DNA from: Vibrio tubiashii
Lineage (GTDB): Bacteria; Pseudomonadota; Gammaproteobacteria; Enterobacterales; Vibrionaceae
DNA: 64,000 bases
Assembly: GCA_000775715.1 (NCBI GenBank)
Contig: JRWQ01000003.1
Coordinates: 113,515 to 177,514 of the forward strand
Direction: 5' to 3'
A program made the translations under genes and the position numbers. The notes under the pieces were generated by a model, which was not told the DNA's origin, searched no databases, and saw only the letters and a program-made list of their open reading frames with translations. Below are positions 1 to 9,822 of this stretch, one piece after another (the stretch's first letter is position 1; each line of letters opens with the position of its first letter).

Positions 1-377
1 TTTCGCCAACTTCCTAGCGAAACCTTGTTTTGTTCCTCGATACAAGGGAGAAGCAACAGCTCCTCTCCTTCAATAAAATAAACAGCGTTCTGTTGGTATT
101 TTCGCCCAAGTTTTATCGCTTCATCGGCCGTTATTTGAACCGCAAAACTCGCTTCCATCCAAGAGAAATCCTTATTCCCAACTTGGATCTCACACCAACA
201 AGTATGGCTTATTTCCCGAGCTAAGTACTGATTACTTCTGTCATTATCTTTCTTTGACAGCAACTCACTCTTTGGGTTCCAGGCCGTGATAATAGCAAAA
301 CTGCTGAATGAAATCTGTTGTTCGAAATGAAAATAGGGGTCGCAGTATGCCTGCCAAAGGAGTGAATCTATCGCCAT
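1..377 (-). CDS. DUF3293 domain protein, 5' part only (runs off left edge)
   Basis: An open frame starts with ATG at 377 on the minus strand and stays open for 125 codons to the edge of the window, so the C-terminal end is missing. The N-terminus begins MAIDSLLWQAY and carries FAIITAWNP near residues 28-36, a later SFAV block, and an A-x-x-LG-x-x-YQQ-A segment. These are the conserved blocks I associate with the DUF3293 family of small cytosolic proteins of unknown function. It is divergent from arcA. Family assignment is from motif recognition only; no function is proposed. Confidence 0.7.
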   Translation of the reverse strand, partial: MAIDSLLWQAYCDPYFHFEQQISFSSFAIITAWNPKSELLSKKDNDRSNQYLAREISHTCWCEIQVGNKDFSWMEASFAVQITADEAIKLGRKYQQNAVYFIEGEELLLLPCIEEQNKVSLGSWR

Positions 378-434
378 AACAACCAAACCTTACACATTTA
401 ATCGACACTATTAATATTTGTTACATTCCAACTC

Positions 435-448
435 TTGATATAAATCAA
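435..448. promoter_or_regulatory. FNR binding site upstream of arcA
   Basis: TTGAT-ATAA-ATCAA is a perfect match to the FNR palindrome TTGAT-N4-ATCAA. Its centre (441.5) lies about 70 bp before the start site predicted from the promoter at 477-505, a spacing typical of class I activation. In E. coli arcA is also FNR-activated; that this holds here is inference. Confidence 0.65.
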
Positions 449-476
449 CAAAGTGATTGGAATTAACATTTGAGCG

Positions 477-505
477 TTGTTAGCATGCTGTTAACATTAT
501 AGAAT
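477..505 (+). promoter_or_regulatory. Predicted sigma70 promoter of arcA
   Basis: TTGTTA (477-482) and TAGAAT (500-505) are separated by 17 bp, predicting a start near 512 and a 5' leader of about 190 nt. The surrounding sequence repeats TTAACATT/GTTAAC words that resemble ArcA half-sites, so autoregulation is possible. No gene is seen between 378 and 701; a 62-codon ORF there is in an unlikely frame. Confidence 0.5.
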
Positions 506-701
506 CCGCCTCAAAGACTAATAGAATAAGAGGATTAGGACCTCTTAGTATAGAAATGCAGCACCAAGGATGGCGGGCAATCAAAGAGCGTGTTTTTTTA
601 CAATCTTTGGTTTATTATCAACATCACATTACCTGTATGTTATGTTTTTGCCTAGAATTTATTCTGTTAGCACAAATTTTTCACAAATTTAGGTACCGCC
701 A

Positions 702-1418
702 ATGCAAACCCCGCACATTCTTATTGTTGAAGATGAGCAAGTAACTCGTAACACTCTAAAGAGCATTTTTGAGGCAGAGGGATACGCTGTATTCGAGGCC
801 AGCGACGGTGAAGAAATGCACCAGGTTCTGTCAGACAACCAAGTCAACTTGGTTATCATGGACATTAATCTGCCAGGCAAGAATGGTTTACTGCTAGCTC
901 GTGAACTACGTGAGCAAGCTAATGTTGCACTGATGTTCTTAACGGGCCGTGACAACGAAGTAGACAAGATTCTTGGTCTTGAAATCGGTGCAGATGATTA
1001 CATCACAAAACCTTTCAACCCGCGTGAACTGACTATCCGTGCTCGTAACCTACTCAATCGCTCAATGAACTCTAGTGCTGTAAGTGAAGAGAAACGTAGC
1101 GTAGAAAAATATGAGTTCAATGGTTGGGTACTAGATATCAACAGCCGCTCATTAGTTAGCCCTAGTGGCGATGGCTACAAGCTACCACGCTCTGAGTTCC
1201 GTGCCCTACTTCACTTCTGTGAAAACCCAGGCAAGATCCAAACTCGTGCAGACCTGCTTAAGAAAATGACAGGTCGTGAGCTTAAGCCACATGACCGTAC
1301 TGTTGACGTAACAATTCGTCGTATTCGTAAGCACTTTGAATCAGTTTCTGGCACACCAGAAATCATTGCAACGATTCACGGTGAAGGCTACCGCTTCTGT
1401 GGTGATCTAGAAGAGTAA
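702..1418 (+). CDS. arcA: ArcA, two-component response regulator of aerobic/anaerobic metabolism
   Basis: ArcA receives phosphate from the membrane sensor ArcB under low respiration and represses aerobic carbon metabolism genes in the cytoplasm. The 238-residue product has the same length as the E. coli protein and is nearly collinear with it. The receiver domain (about 1-120) has the acidic pocket E10-D11 and phospho-acceptor D54 in [10 protein letters not shown], with the conserved K in the ITKPF segment. The OmpR-type winged helix follows (about 134-234, with the [12 protein letters not shown] recognition region). It is monocistronic, with a promoter plus FNR box upstream and an intrinsic terminator downstream. 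Identification is secure. Confidence 0.98.
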   Translation: MQTPHILIVEDEQVTRNTLKSIFEAEGYAVFEASDGEEMHQVLSDNQVNLVIMDINLPGKNGLLLARELREQANVALMFLTGRDNEVDKILGLEIGADDYITKPFNPRELTIRARNLLNRSMNSSAVSEEKRSVEKYEFNGWVLDINSRSLVSPSGDGYKLPRSEFRALLHFCENPGKIQTRADLLKKMTGRELKPHDRTVDVTIRRIRKHFESVSGTPEIIATIHGEGYRFCGDLEE

Positions 1419-1431
1419 TCAACTCTTTATC

Positions 1432-1460
1432 AAAAAATGGAGCCAACCGGCTCCATTTTT
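1432..1460 (+). terminator. Intrinsic terminator of arcA
   Basis: A 9-bp stem (1436-1444 with 1449-1457, AATGGAGCC/GGCTCCATT), an AACC loop and a T-run follow the arcA stop codon by 18 nt. Confidence 0.85.
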
Positions 1461-1477
1461 GTATGTGTTGGATATAA

Positions 1478-1507
1478 AAATACTCGCCATTTAGCGAGCA
1501 TTTTTTG
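1478..1507. terminator. Bidirectional terminator between arcA and hldE
   Basis: The hairpin CTCGC (1483-1487)/GCGAG (1494-1498) has T-runs on both strands (CATTTTTT to the right, TATTTTTATA on the minus strand). It lies 15 nt beyond the hldE stop codon and can end the glnE-hldE transcript as well as back up the arcA terminator. Confidence 0.7.
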
Positions 1508-1521
1508 ATTCGTAATAGAAA

Positions 1522-2952
1522 CTAGCCTCGGCCACCTTTAATTGCATCAATAATCTCAGTGGTGGAACAACCATCTTCGAAGTTAAGTACCTTCACTTCA
1601 CCACCATTGGCGATAACTTCTTTACCGCCAGCAATCTCTTCTGGCTTGTAATCACCACCTTTTACTAGCAAGTCAGGTAGAACTTCAGAGATCAAACGCT
1701 GCGGCGTATCTTCACCGAAAGGCACCACCCAATCAACCGCACCAAGACCGGCTAATACTGCCATACGGCGATCCGTCGGGTTCACCGGGCGCCCTGGACC
1801 TTTAAGGCGTTTCACTGATTCATCGGTATTCACTGCAACAATCAAGCGGTCACCGAGCTCAGAGGCATGGTTTAAATAAGAGACATGACCTGCATGAAGA
1901 ATATCGAAACAACCATTGGTCATGACTACCTTCTCCCCTTTCGCCTGTGCCTGCTTCACTGCTTCAATCAAACTTTGCTCGGTAATTACACCAAAGTCAG
2001 TGTCTTGGCTACCGTGAACCGCTTCAGCCAACTCAATAGTTGAAACCGTTGATGTACCAAGTTTACCAACAACCACACCAGCAGCAGCGTTAGCTAGGGC
2101 ACATGCCTCATCAAGAGGCTTACCCGCCGCTACCGAAGCTGCCAATACAGAAATTACCGTATCCCCCGCCCCTGTTACGTCATAGACTTCTTTCGCTTGA
2201 GTAGGAAGGTGGAAAGGTTCTTGACCACGGCGTAGTAGTGTCATGCCATGCTCACTGCGAGTAACCAGTAGTGCTTCGAAGTCAAATTCTTCAATCAATG
2301 CTAAGCCTTTCTCGACTAGCTCTTGGTCTGTTTTTACCTTACCAACCACATGCTCAAATTCCGCCATATTTGGCGTCAGTAGTGTTGCGCCACGGTAACG
2401 TTCAAAGTCCGCACCTTTGGGGTCGATGAACACTGGCACTTTAGCAGCACGCGCTTTTTGAATAAACTGCTGCACATGCTCTAGAGCACCTTTAGCGTAA
2501 TCAGACAGAACGACTGATTTTACTTTTGGCAGGGCTTGTTCCATACGGTCTAAGATAAGTTCAGCGTCTACGTTTTCAAACTTGTCTTCGAAATCCAAAC
2601 GGATTAATTGCTGACCTCGGCTCAATACACGAAGCTTAGTAATGGTCGGATAATTAGGTAAGCCAACAAAATCACATTTCACTTTCAGTGCAGATAGCGT
2701 TTCGTTCAGTACTTTGGCAGGCTCATCAATTCCCGTTAAGCCAACAATATGAGCATGACCACCAAGAGAGGCGATATTCATTGCTACGTTTGCAGCACCG
2801 CCAGGGCGCTCCTCATTGTTTTCTACTTTTACTACAGGAACAGGAGCTTCTGGTGAAATTCGCCCAGTCGGGCCGTACCAGTAGCGATCTAACATGACAT
2901 CGCCGACAATCAGCACCCCAGAGTCGCTGTAGTTAGGTAGGATTGGCTTCAT
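1522..2952 (-). CDS. hldE: Bifunctional heptose-7-phosphate kinase / heptose-1-phosphate adenylyltransferase
   Basis: HldE makes ADP-heptose for the lipopolysaccharide inner core: the N-terminal domain phosphorylates D-glycero-beta-D-manno-heptose 7-phosphate and the C-terminal domain adenylates the product. The 476 residues match the family length. Residues 1 to about 318 are a PfkB/ribokinase fold, with GGAANVA near 51-57 and the catalytic base D264 in VTGAGDTV. Residues from about 342 are a cytidylyltransferase-like fold with H353-A-G-H356. The start has a GGAG Shine-Dalgarno sequence. It follows glnE by 49 nt on the same strand, so cotranscription is likely, as in E. coli. Confidence 0.97.
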   Translation of the reverse strand: MKPILPNYSDSGVLIVGDVMLDRYWYGPTGRISPEAPVPVVKVENNEERPGGAANVAMNIASLGGHAHIVGLTGIDEPAKVLNETLSALKVKCDFVGLPNYPTITKLRVLSRGQQLIRLDFEDKFENVDAELILDRMEQALPKVKSVVLSDYAKGALEHVQQFIQKARAAKVPVFIDPKGADFERYRGATLLTPNMAEFEHVVGKVKTDQELVEKGLALIEEFDFEALLVTRSEHGMTLLRRGQEPFHLPTQAKEVYDVTGAGDTVISVLAASVAAGKPLDEACALANAAAGVVVGKLGTSTVSTIELAEAVHGSQDTDFGVITEQSLIEAVKQAQAKGEKVVMTNGCFDILHAGHVSYLNHASELGDRLIVAVNTDESVKRLKGPGRPVNPTDRRMAVLAGLGAVDWVVPFGEDTPQRLISEVLPDLLVKGGDYKPEEIAGGKEVIANGGEVKVLNFEDGCSTTEIIDAIKGGRG

Positions 2953-3001
2953 TATGGTTCTCCAAATTCTATTTCGGGCAAGAGTTTAGCATAATTCCTA
3001 G

Positions 3002-5842
3002 CTATTCTAACCACTCATGCCATAGTTTAGTCACAAGCTCGCGCTCGTTGGTAAACTTGTCCTCTGCGACGTCAGCGTCCAAGTTCAACAAATTGCGGTG
3101 ATGAATTTGATCACGCATTGTCGTGTAGGCATTGGTCAAAGCCATTGCCGCCCCTTCTTCCAGGATTCCTTGAGCCATCATGCTTTCAAAAATCCGTACG
3201 TTATCACTCCAACGGGTCAACTTAGGTTTTTGATGGCTGTAACGTAAGACAAGATATTGAGCTAAGAATTCAACGTCGGTGATGCCGCCGGGGTCTTGCT
3301 TAAGCATAAAGCGGCCTGCTTTTTTACCACCAAGATGCTCACGCATTTTCACACGCATTTCAGACACATCTTTGATCAACTTAGCTTCGTCTCGCTCTAA
3401 GCTGAGAATGTCGTGACGAGTTTGGGCAAATACTCGCTGAAGCGGCTCATCACCATAGATCATACGCGCACGGACTAGCGCCTGATGTTCCCATGTCCAC
3501 GCTTCTTTCCTCTGATATTCATCAAACGCATCGGTAGGGCTAACCAACAAACCAGAAGCCCCCGAAGGACGCAAACGGGTATCGACTTCGTACAAGATCC
3601 CCGATGCAGTTCGAGTGGAGAAGATATGAATAATGCGCTGTGCTAAGCGCAAATAGAACTGTCGACCATCGATCTCTTTTTTACCATCGGTGTACACATG
3701 AACAGGGCAATCGTGGATGAACACAATATCAAGGTCCGAGTTATAACCTAACTCCCAACCACCAACTTTTCCGTAACCTACTACCGCAAAGCCTTTGCCA
3801 TCACGCTCTTTAACGTGGGTTGGTTCTCCATACTTCTCCTTCATTTGCAGCCAAGCTTGGTTGATTACCGACTCTACAATCGCTTCCGCAAGATAGGTTA
3901 AATGATCGCTGACCTTCATCACCGGCAAAACACCCGCTATATCCGCTGCAGCAATTCTCAAGATGCAGATTTGCTTAAACTGACGCAACGCTTCCATCTG
4001 CTGTTCCATATCATCTTCAGGAATCCGAGCAAGGAAGTCGCGCAGTTCAGTACGATAGCTCTCTAAAGGGACAGGATTGTAAAGCTGCTGAGGATCAATC
4101 AACTCATCCAGTAGAATGGGATAGCGCCCCAATTGCTCTGAAATCATTGGACTTGCGGTACACAAGCGAACCAACTGCACCAAAGCGGCTTGGTGCTCAT
4201 CAAGCAACTCTAAATAGGTCGTGCGAGTCACAATCTTATGCAGTAAATGAAGCACCCGCGGCAAACCAAACTTGGCATCTTTATGACTGAATATGGCGGC
4301 AAAGATCTTCGGCATCAGTTTATTGAGCACTTCACGGCCACGGGGACCTAGAGTTTTCTTGGCCAAATCACGCTTAAACTCAATAATGGTTTGCGCCATT
4401 TTTTGCGGATCATCGGCTTTGATGTCTTGCTGCAAAATGTGCTCTATCACATCTTGTTTAGCCGCCATATCCCACAACTCATTAAAGTGTTGAGCAATAT
4501 CTTGTGCTTCTTCCTCTTCCGCGCCGATGAGAGTATCAAACACTGCATGGACATTAGCCATATGCTGTTTAACCTCAGACATCAGTTCCGCCCACTGTTT
4601 GAAACCCATTGCCACAGCCAACTGCAACTGTTCAATATCAGACTCGGGTAGCGTCTGCGTCTGCTTGTCAGCCATAGCTTGAAGAAGGTTCTCTAAACGG
4701 CGCAAAAACTTGTACGCCGCACGTAAATGAGCGGTTTCGCTCGCCTCCAACTGCTCAAGTTCCTCAATAGCATCAATAGTTTGCAACAGACCTCGTTGGC
4801 GCAGGCTTGGCTCTCGGCCGCCACGAATAAGCTGAAATACTTGAGCGATAAATTCAATTTCTCGAATGCCACCAGCCCCAAGTTTAATGTTGTTACTCAG
4901 TCCACGACGGCGAACTTCGCTACTGATCATCGATTTCATTCGACGCAATGACTGAATCGCACTGAAATCGATGTAACGACGAAAAACAAATGGACGTAGC
5001 ATTTGGCGCAGCTCTTGGTATTGCGGGTACATTTCACTGCCCATCACGCGAGCTTTGATCATTGCATAGCGTTCCCAATCACGCCCCTGCTCTTGATAGT
5101 AATCCTCTAATGCTGCATAACTCATCACAAGTGGGCCACTGTCTCCAAAAGGTCGTAAGCGCATATCCACGCGATAACAAAACCCATCAAAGGTTTGTTG
5201 ATCAAGAGCTTTAATGATGCGCTGCCCTAAACGAGTAAAGAACTGAGCGTTGGCAATACTGCGGCGAGTACCTTGAGTCTCACCATTTTCTGGATAGGTA
5301 AAAATCAGATCGATATCAGACGAGAAGTTAAGCTCTCCACCACCAAGTTTACCCATACCTATGATCAACATAGGCTGCGCTTTGCCTTCCGCACACGTTG
5401 GTGTTCCCCACAGCTCGCAACACGCTTTGTATTGCCACTGATAGGTTTCAAATATCATCGCTTCTGCCAACTGCGATAAATGCTCTAGGCTCTGTTCAAG
5501 AGGCCATGATGCCGTAAAATCACGCCATGCTATATAGGTCATCTCTCGATTGCGAAACTGCCTCAGTACTCGATGGCCTTGCATCTCATCGCTGCACTGA
5601 CTCAATAGCTCGGCTAAACGCTCTCGATATTGCTCGCAGCGCGAGCTTTCTGCCAGCATATTTGGCAGTTCTTGAATTAAATGCTCGTCACCAGATAGCG
5701 TTTCAATAACAAACTGACTTAAACCAGCTACGTAGCTTAGCTGCTGTTGCAAGTCTTGTGGCCAGTTTTGAATTGCTTGTAATTGAGATAGTGACTCAAG
5801 GGCAGAATGGGAAATAACGCTCAGACGGTCGGGCAATTGCAT
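3002..5842 (-). CDS. glnE: Bifunctional glutamine synthetase adenylyltransferase / deadenylase
   Basis: GlnE adds AMP to, and removes it from, glutamine synthetase in response to PII and glutamine, so it sets nitrogen assimilation activity. The 946-residue protein has the two nucleotidyltransferase domains of the family. The N-terminal (deadenylase) half carries GKLGGGELNFSSDIDLIF near 166-183, and the C-terminal (adenylylating) half carries GYGKVGGWELGYNSDLDIVF. Each DID/DLD pair supplies metal ligands. Helical linker and GlnD_UR_UTase-like regions lie between. The start ATG follows AAGGATG. In E. coli ygiF, glnE and hldE are contiguous; here a chemoreceptor and an ion-channel gene separate glnE from ygiF. 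Confidence 0.97.
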   Translation of the reverse strand: MQLPDRLSVISHSALESLSQLQAIQNWPQDLQQQLSYVAGLSQFVIETLSGDEHLIQELPNMLAESSRCEQYRERLAELLSQCSDEMQGHRVLRQFRNREMTYIAWRDFTASWPLEQSLEHLSQLAEAMIFETYQWQYKACCELWGTPTCAEGKAQPMLIIGMGKLGGGELNFSSDIDLIFTYPENGETQGTRRSIANAQFFTRLGQRIIKALDQQTFDGFCYRVDMRLRPFGDSGPLVMSYAALEDYYQEQGRDWERYAMIKARVMGSEMYPQYQELRQMLRPFVFRRYIDFSAIQSLRRMKSMISSEVRRRGLSNNIKLGAGGIREIEFIAQVFQLIRGGREPSLRQRGLLQTIDAIEELEQLEASETAHLRAAYKFLRRLENLLQAMADKQTQTLPESDIEQLQLAVAMGFKQWAELMSEVKQHMANVHAVFDTLIGAEEEEAQDIAQHFNELWDMAAKQDVIEHILQQDIKADDPQKMAQTIIEFKRDLAKKTLGPRGREVLNKLMPKIFAAIFSHKDAKFGLPRVLHLLHKIVTRTTYLELLDEHQAALVQLVRLCTASPMISEQLGRYPILLDELIDPQQLYNPVPLESYRTELRDFLARIPEDDMEQQMEALRQFKQICILRIAAADIAGVLPVMKVSDHLTYLAEAIVESVINQAWLQMKEKYGEPTHVKERDGKGFAVVGYGKVGGWELGYNSDLDIVFIHDCPVHVYTDGKKEIDGRQFYLRLAQRIIHIFSTRTASGILYEVDTRLRPSGASGLLVSPTDAFDEYQRKEAWTWEHQALVRARMIYGDEPLQRVFAQTRHDILSLERDEAKLIKDVSEMRVKMREHLGGKKAGRFMLKQDPGGITDVEFLAQYLVLRYSHQKPKLTRWSDNVRIFESMMAQGILEEGAAMALTNAYTTMRDQIHHRNLLNLDADVAEDKFTNERELVTKLWHEWLE

Positions 5843-5888
5843 GGTTCATCCTTGTAGAGAAATGCCAATCAAGAGTACTTATACCAAT

Positions 5889-5922
5889 AAAAAACGCCCA
5901 CTAGTAGCTAGTGAGCGTTTTG
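5889..5922 (-). terminator. Intrinsic terminator after the chemoreceptor gene
   Basis: AAACGCxCACTAG and CTAGTGAGCGTTT (5892-5904 with 5908-5920, one mismatch) form a long stem with a TAG loop. Read on the minus strand the stem is followed by a T-run, so it ends the transcript of the gene at 5942-7198 before glnE. Confidence 0.75.
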
Positions 5923-5941
5923 TATCGGTGAAGTTGAGAAG

Positions 5942-7198
5942 CTATACCTTAAACGAGGTAATTTTTTGGTCTAGTTCTTCAGCGTTCTGTTGCATAATTT
6001 CAGACGTTTCTAGTAGCTCAGAGACGACTGTCACTGATGCTTCAACCAGTTCACGCACATTGGTGAGATTCTGGTTCATCTCTTCTGCCACACTGCTCTG
6101 CTCGCCGGCCGCTGTCGCAATCTGGAAGTTCATATCATTGATTTGGTGAACCTGACCAACAATGCCGTCTAACTCACTACCTGCGTTAGTTACCAGTTCA
6201 ACACCTTCCGCTGCTTCTACAACACTCTTCTCCATCAGTTCTACCGCGGAGTTAGCACTTGATTGCAGTTGAGTGATCATTTCTTGAATTTCAACCGTTG
6301 CTTGTTGAGTGCGTTGAGCAAGGTTACGTACTTCATCCGCTACAACAGCAAATCCGCGACCAGCTTCACCGGCACGTGCGGCTTCAATCGCTGCATTTAA
6401 TGCCAGTAAGTTAGTCTGTTCTGAGATGCCTTGGATCGTACCAACCACACTGCCAATCGACTCAACGCTCTCTTCAACTTGGTTCACCGCTTGAGCTGAA
6501 GCAGAGATGTCTTGTGAAAGCTCGCTGATTTTAACCACAGTATCTTGAACGAAACGTTGACCTGTTGCTGCCTGAGTTGAAGCACTTTCAGTCAATGAAG
6601 AGGCATTTTGCGCATGATCAGCGACAGTTTGTACCGTTGAGGTCATCTCACTCATTGCGGTCGCGAGTTGGTCGATCTCATTGAACTCTTCTTGAGCCGA
6701 CTCTTTCGTCTCAGACATGCTTAGTGTCATAACTTCCGTCAAACCAGAAAGTTCTTGAGAAGCCTCAACTTGCATGCGGATAACTTCATGAAGCTGCATA
6801 CGAGTTTTTTCTAGCTCGCGCGCTACGTCGCCGTACTCATCTTTACATTCCATATTGATCGGTGAAGAGAGATCTTTTTGTGCCATCAATTTGATTGAGT
6901 CACTCAAGTACTGAGTCTGACGTAACATGACCCGAGCAGCAAACAGCAACAAAGCGACAAACATAGTGATCATAATAATGGTCTGCCACACAACTCGAAC
7001 TAAATAGTCTTCATAATGCTCCTGAGCAACTTGCGCATTTTGCGACACTGCCAGAATGGAATCGTAGAAGATACTTGCATCCCATAGTTGCTTACTAATG
7101 ATCAGCAAAGTACTGAACACCATCAACATCACCATCTTGGGCACTAAGCGCACATCCGTGATCACTCGCTCCCATGGCTTAAATGCCAATTTGGTCAT
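5942..7198 (-). CDS. Methyl-accepting chemotaxis protein
   Basis: This is a membrane chemoreceptor signalling to CheA/CheW. Two hydrophobic helices (about 21-37 and 70-91) enclose only about 30 residues, so there is no large periplasmic ligand domain; sensing may rely on the membrane, the HAMP domain or a partner. A HAMP region (about 92-145) leads into the long coiled-coil signalling domain with the invariant hairpin tip ([19 protein letters not shown]). The product has 418 residues. A GGAG site precedes the start. The gene is divergent from the potassium-channel gene. The ligand cannot be read from the sequence. Confidence 0.93.
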   Translation of the reverse strand: MTKLAFKPWERVITDVRLVPKMVMLMVFSTLLIISKQLWDASIFYDSILAVSQNAQVAQEHYEDYLVRVVWQTIIMITMFVALLLFAARVMLRQTQYLSDSIKLMAQKDLSSPINMECKDEYGDVARELEKTRMQLHEVIRMQVEASQELSGLTEVMTLSMSETKESAQEEFNEIDQLATAMSEMTSTVQTVADHAQNASSLTESASTQAATGQRFVQDTVVKISELSQDISASAQAVNQVEESVESIGSVVGTIQGISEQTNLLALNAAIEAARAGEAGRGFAVVADEVRNLAQRTQQATVEIQEMITQLQSSANSAVELMEKSVVEAAEGVELVTNAGSELDGIVGQVHQINDMNFQIATAAGEQSSVAEEMNQNLTNVRELVEASVTVVSELLETSEIMQQNAEELDQKITSFKV

Positions 7199-7309
7199 TG
7201 TTCGTTCTCCATTTTGTCTATTTTGTATTTGCAGCGCTTTGTACTAGAGTGAGCGTATTGGGGACTCAATCCTCTGGTTTCACTGCATTTTATTTATTTC
7301 GAGCCTCGT

Positions 7310-8071
7310 ATGAATAAAGATAATATCAAAAACGATACAAAGCCGATGAGCTTGCTATCACTAATCCTGTCTTTTATGGCGCTATTTGTGATCTCTGGCT
7401 TATTATTTTTTCCGTTGGACCCAAAAACTCGACAAGTACTTATCGGCCTAGACTTCATAATCTGTAGCATATTCATACTGCAACTAAGTATAGATTTGAT
7501 CCGCTCTACAGATCGTATGCAATTTATGCAACGTCACTGGATAGATTTCGTGGCAAGTATCCCTATGGTTGAGCCGCTACGCTACGCGAGGTTATTCTCG
7601 ATTTTGCGAGTGATATTGGTTATCCGATCAAGCCGTGGCGTAATCAGGCAACTGCTAAAGAATAGACAAGAGACAACTTTAGCTTCGATTTTGCTATTGA
7701 TGGTAATTTTGCTCACCGCAGGCTCAAGCATGATGCTATTTTTAGAAGGGCATGCGGCCACTGCCAATATTCGTGATGGTGGCGATGCCATGTGGTGGGC
7801 ACTTGTGACGATCTCTACTGTGGGCTACGGCGACCACTATCCAGTGACCAACGCAGGACGTATTCTAGCCGCAGGCTTGATCATTTGCGGGGTGGGATTA
7901 TTCGGTATGATTTCAGGCCTAGTGACTTCAATGATCACTTCACCATCAAAATCTCAAACTAACCGTTCAGAGAATAAAGAGCGCCTGCTAATAGAGTTAG
8001 TAGAAAAGCAAAATGAAATGCTAAAGCGCTTAGATCGAATAGAACAGCAACAACAAAAAAGGGATCGTTAA
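7310..8071 (+). CDS. Voltage-gated potassium channel family protein
   Basis: The 253-residue protein has a six-helix channel layout: S1 about 14-34, S2 43-63, S3 about 78-90, and an arginine-rich S4 (94-113, RLFSILRVILVIRSSRGVIR). S5 spans 123-145, then comes a pore helix, the K+ selectivity filter TVGYGD at 170-175, and S6 184-208. The cytosolic tail (about 220-253) is rich in E, Q, K and R and is predicted to be a coiled coil, which could assemble the tetramer. It lacks the RCK/TrkA domain of E. coli Kch. It is a single gene, divergent from the chemoreceptor, with a terminator over its stop codon. Ion selectivity follows from the filter; its physiological role is unknown. Confidence 0.9.
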   Translation: MNKDNIKNDTKPMSLLSLILSFMALFVISGLLFFPLDPKTRQVLIGLDFIICSIFILQLSIDLIRSTDRMQFMQRHWIDFVASIPMVEPLRYARLFSILRVILVIRSSRGVIRQLLKNRQETTLASILLLMVILLTAGSSMMLFLEGHAATANIRDGGDAMWWALVTISTVGYGDHYPVTNAGRILAAGLIICGVGLFGMISGLVTSMITSPSKSQTNRSENKERLLIELVEKQNEMLKRLDRIEQQQQKRDR

Positions 8072-8085
8072 TGATCCCTTTATCA
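8055..8085 (+). terminator. Terminator overlapping the channel-gene stop codon
   Basis: AAAGGGATC and GATCCCTTT form a stem around the TAA stop (8069-8071), flanked by A-rich and T-rich sequence. It may also serve the convergent ygiF gene. Confidence 0.65.
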
Positions 8086-8098
8086 TTGTGACATGGCT

Positions 8099-9616
8099 CT
8101 AATCACGCCAGTATGGTTCCGCTTCGATACAAATAACTCGCGTCTGCTCCATCGCATGAAGAATGGAGCTTTCTTGTCGAGCCAACCAACGTTCGAGCTG
8201 CTCGCGCTCTTCGCCCTCTAGCTTTTCCACTAATTGCTCCAATGTTTTCAGCTTAAGAAGATCATCGGTTCCATGAAGCAAATCACTCCATGGTAGGCGG
8301 AAGCCATCTCGCTCCTCGATATCGAATAAGCTCGCAAAGCTCAACCCTGTATAGAGGTTGCGCATTAAGCGATACTGTTGTTGGATATAGTCTGAACTAG
8401 TAAGAGTCTGTTCCGGCGGAAAAGCCTCCATGAGCTCCGCCCAAGTTCGGTCCAGTTGCTGCACTGCGAAGTGTCCAACCTCAAACGCCATCTTGTCACG
8501 AGATTTTTCATCTAAGAATGGCTGCCAGCCACGAGTTAAGATCCAACGACTCAGGTCGAGCAGTAATCCGGTATAGCGCGCGGACTTAAGTAGCTCGAGA
8601 GTCTGATCACGATTTGGCAGTTGCTCCTGAAGCTCAGTTAACTCACCAACCAAGAACTTACGTGCATCCAATTTACGCAGTGCATGGCCTTTATCGGCAA
8701 GCAGGTCTTCTAAATAGTCATAGTCGTTCAACCACTCTAGATCCTGCTCTAACCATTTGAGCTCTTGGCGCAAAATAGCGCTCGCACGGCGCGGAACGAC
8801 CCCTCCATATACAGTCAAAATTTGGCGAATAAAGCTGATCGCGTTTTTAATTTCGTGCACGGCTTCGATTGATTCACGCTCAGTGTAGATTTGCTCATGG
8901 TAGTGCCAATGAGTCAACGCGTGCTCCAACGAGTTAATAAAGCAGGACTCAACCGTATCTGCCTTATCGGTGCGAACCAAAGATAGAGGTTTCACTTCGT
9001 CACCCTCATAGTCCATCGCTAAACGATAGCCCTTAGCCGCCTTACTTAAGTTGCCTAAACGCATTCCACCTTGCTCAGAAAAACTTCTTGCTAGAGTAAA
9101 AAGCGCATCGGTTTGACCAGATTTAAGCTCCAGTTCAACTTCACAGATAGGATCTTCTTTGTCGTTAGCCTCTACTTTACCTTGGTCAAAGGCCACTTCG
9201 ACTTGACTACCATCAGGCATTCCAATCAACCACTGCTCACGAGTGAAGTTAGTCGAAAATAGAGGCTGCAATTCAGTTTGTAAGGTAGCGACATCTTTGC
9301 CAACAGGCCAAATATCTTGCGGATGTAAGGTTAGGTCGGGCTCGTTGCTGTCGTGCTCGGCATTGAACTCTGGTCGTTGATGTAAACCCGCCACAACACG
9401 TCCGGCGGTTTTTACTGTCTGGATATAGACGCCATCAAAGCGACGAATACGAAGACCTATGTCATGTTGACGCAACCACTGGTCCGGCGTATCAAAATAA
9501 GTGTTCCCTAACTCTCGACAACTGTGCTGAAGTACTTTTGTTTCGGAGAGCTTTTCTCGCAAAGTCTCTGAAAATTCAGGAGAAACAAAAAACTTCAGTT
9601 CTATCTCGGTTTCCAT
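8099..9616 (-). CDS. ygiF: Inorganic triphosphatase, CYTH-CHAD protein (YgiF)
   Basis: This protein hydrolyses tripolyphosphate. The N-terminal CYTH domain starts with the signature ExExK (E4, E6, K8), which binds metal and phosphate. The C-terminal half (about 215-490) is a CHAD helical domain rich in conserved His and Arg (for example IYTERESIEAVHEIKNAISF), thought to bind polyphosphate. I chose the ATG at 9616 (505 residues) over an upstream in-frame ATG at 9673, because it has an AAAGG Shine-Dalgarno and begins exactly at the CYTH domain. Its neighbour in E. coli is also glnE. A Pit transporter and phosphate-related DUF47 protein lie next to it, divergently. Confidence 0.92.
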   Translation of the reverse strand: METEIELKFFVSPEFSETLREKLSETKVLQHSCRELGNTYFDTPDQWLRQHDIGLRIRRFDGVYIQTVKTAGRVVAGLHQRPEFNAEHDSNEPDLTLHPQDIWPVGKDVATLQTELQPLFSTNFTREQWLIGMPDGSQVEVAFDQGKVEANDKEDPICEVELELKSGQTDALFTLARSFSEQGGMRLGNLSKAAKGYRLAMDYEGDEVKPLSLVRTDKADTVESCFINSLEHALTHWHYHEQIYTERESIEAVHEIKNAISFIRQILTVYGGVVPRRASAILRQELKWLEQDLEWLNDYDYLEDLLADKGHALRKLDARKFLVGELTELQEQLPNRDQTLELLKSARYTGLLLDLSRWILTRGWQPFLDEKSRDKMAFEVGHFAVQQLDRTWAELMEAFPPEQTLTSSDYIQQQYRLMRNLYTGLSFASLFDIEERDGFRLPWSDLLHGTDDLLKLKTLEQLVEKLEGEEREQLERWLARQESSILHAMEQTRVICIEAEPYWRD

Positions 9617-9822
9617 AACTATACCTTTCAAAGCAGATAGAGACAGGATATTGCCTATTTTCTTACTCGGCAAGAAAGAAATATCGCGCCAATGATGATC
9701 TAAAACAGTTTTAATGAGTGATTTAATGGGTTAACATGCGCGCCTTTATAGCCATCGTTCAACATTTCGCCATGAAATGGTGTATGTTAGTTTTTAGGTT
9801 ATATTAATTGGGTTGAATGACC

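Noticed and set aside
556..744. 62-codon ORF in the arcA leader
   Set aside because: It overlaps the arcA start in another frame, with no Shine-Dalgarno and unlikely composition.
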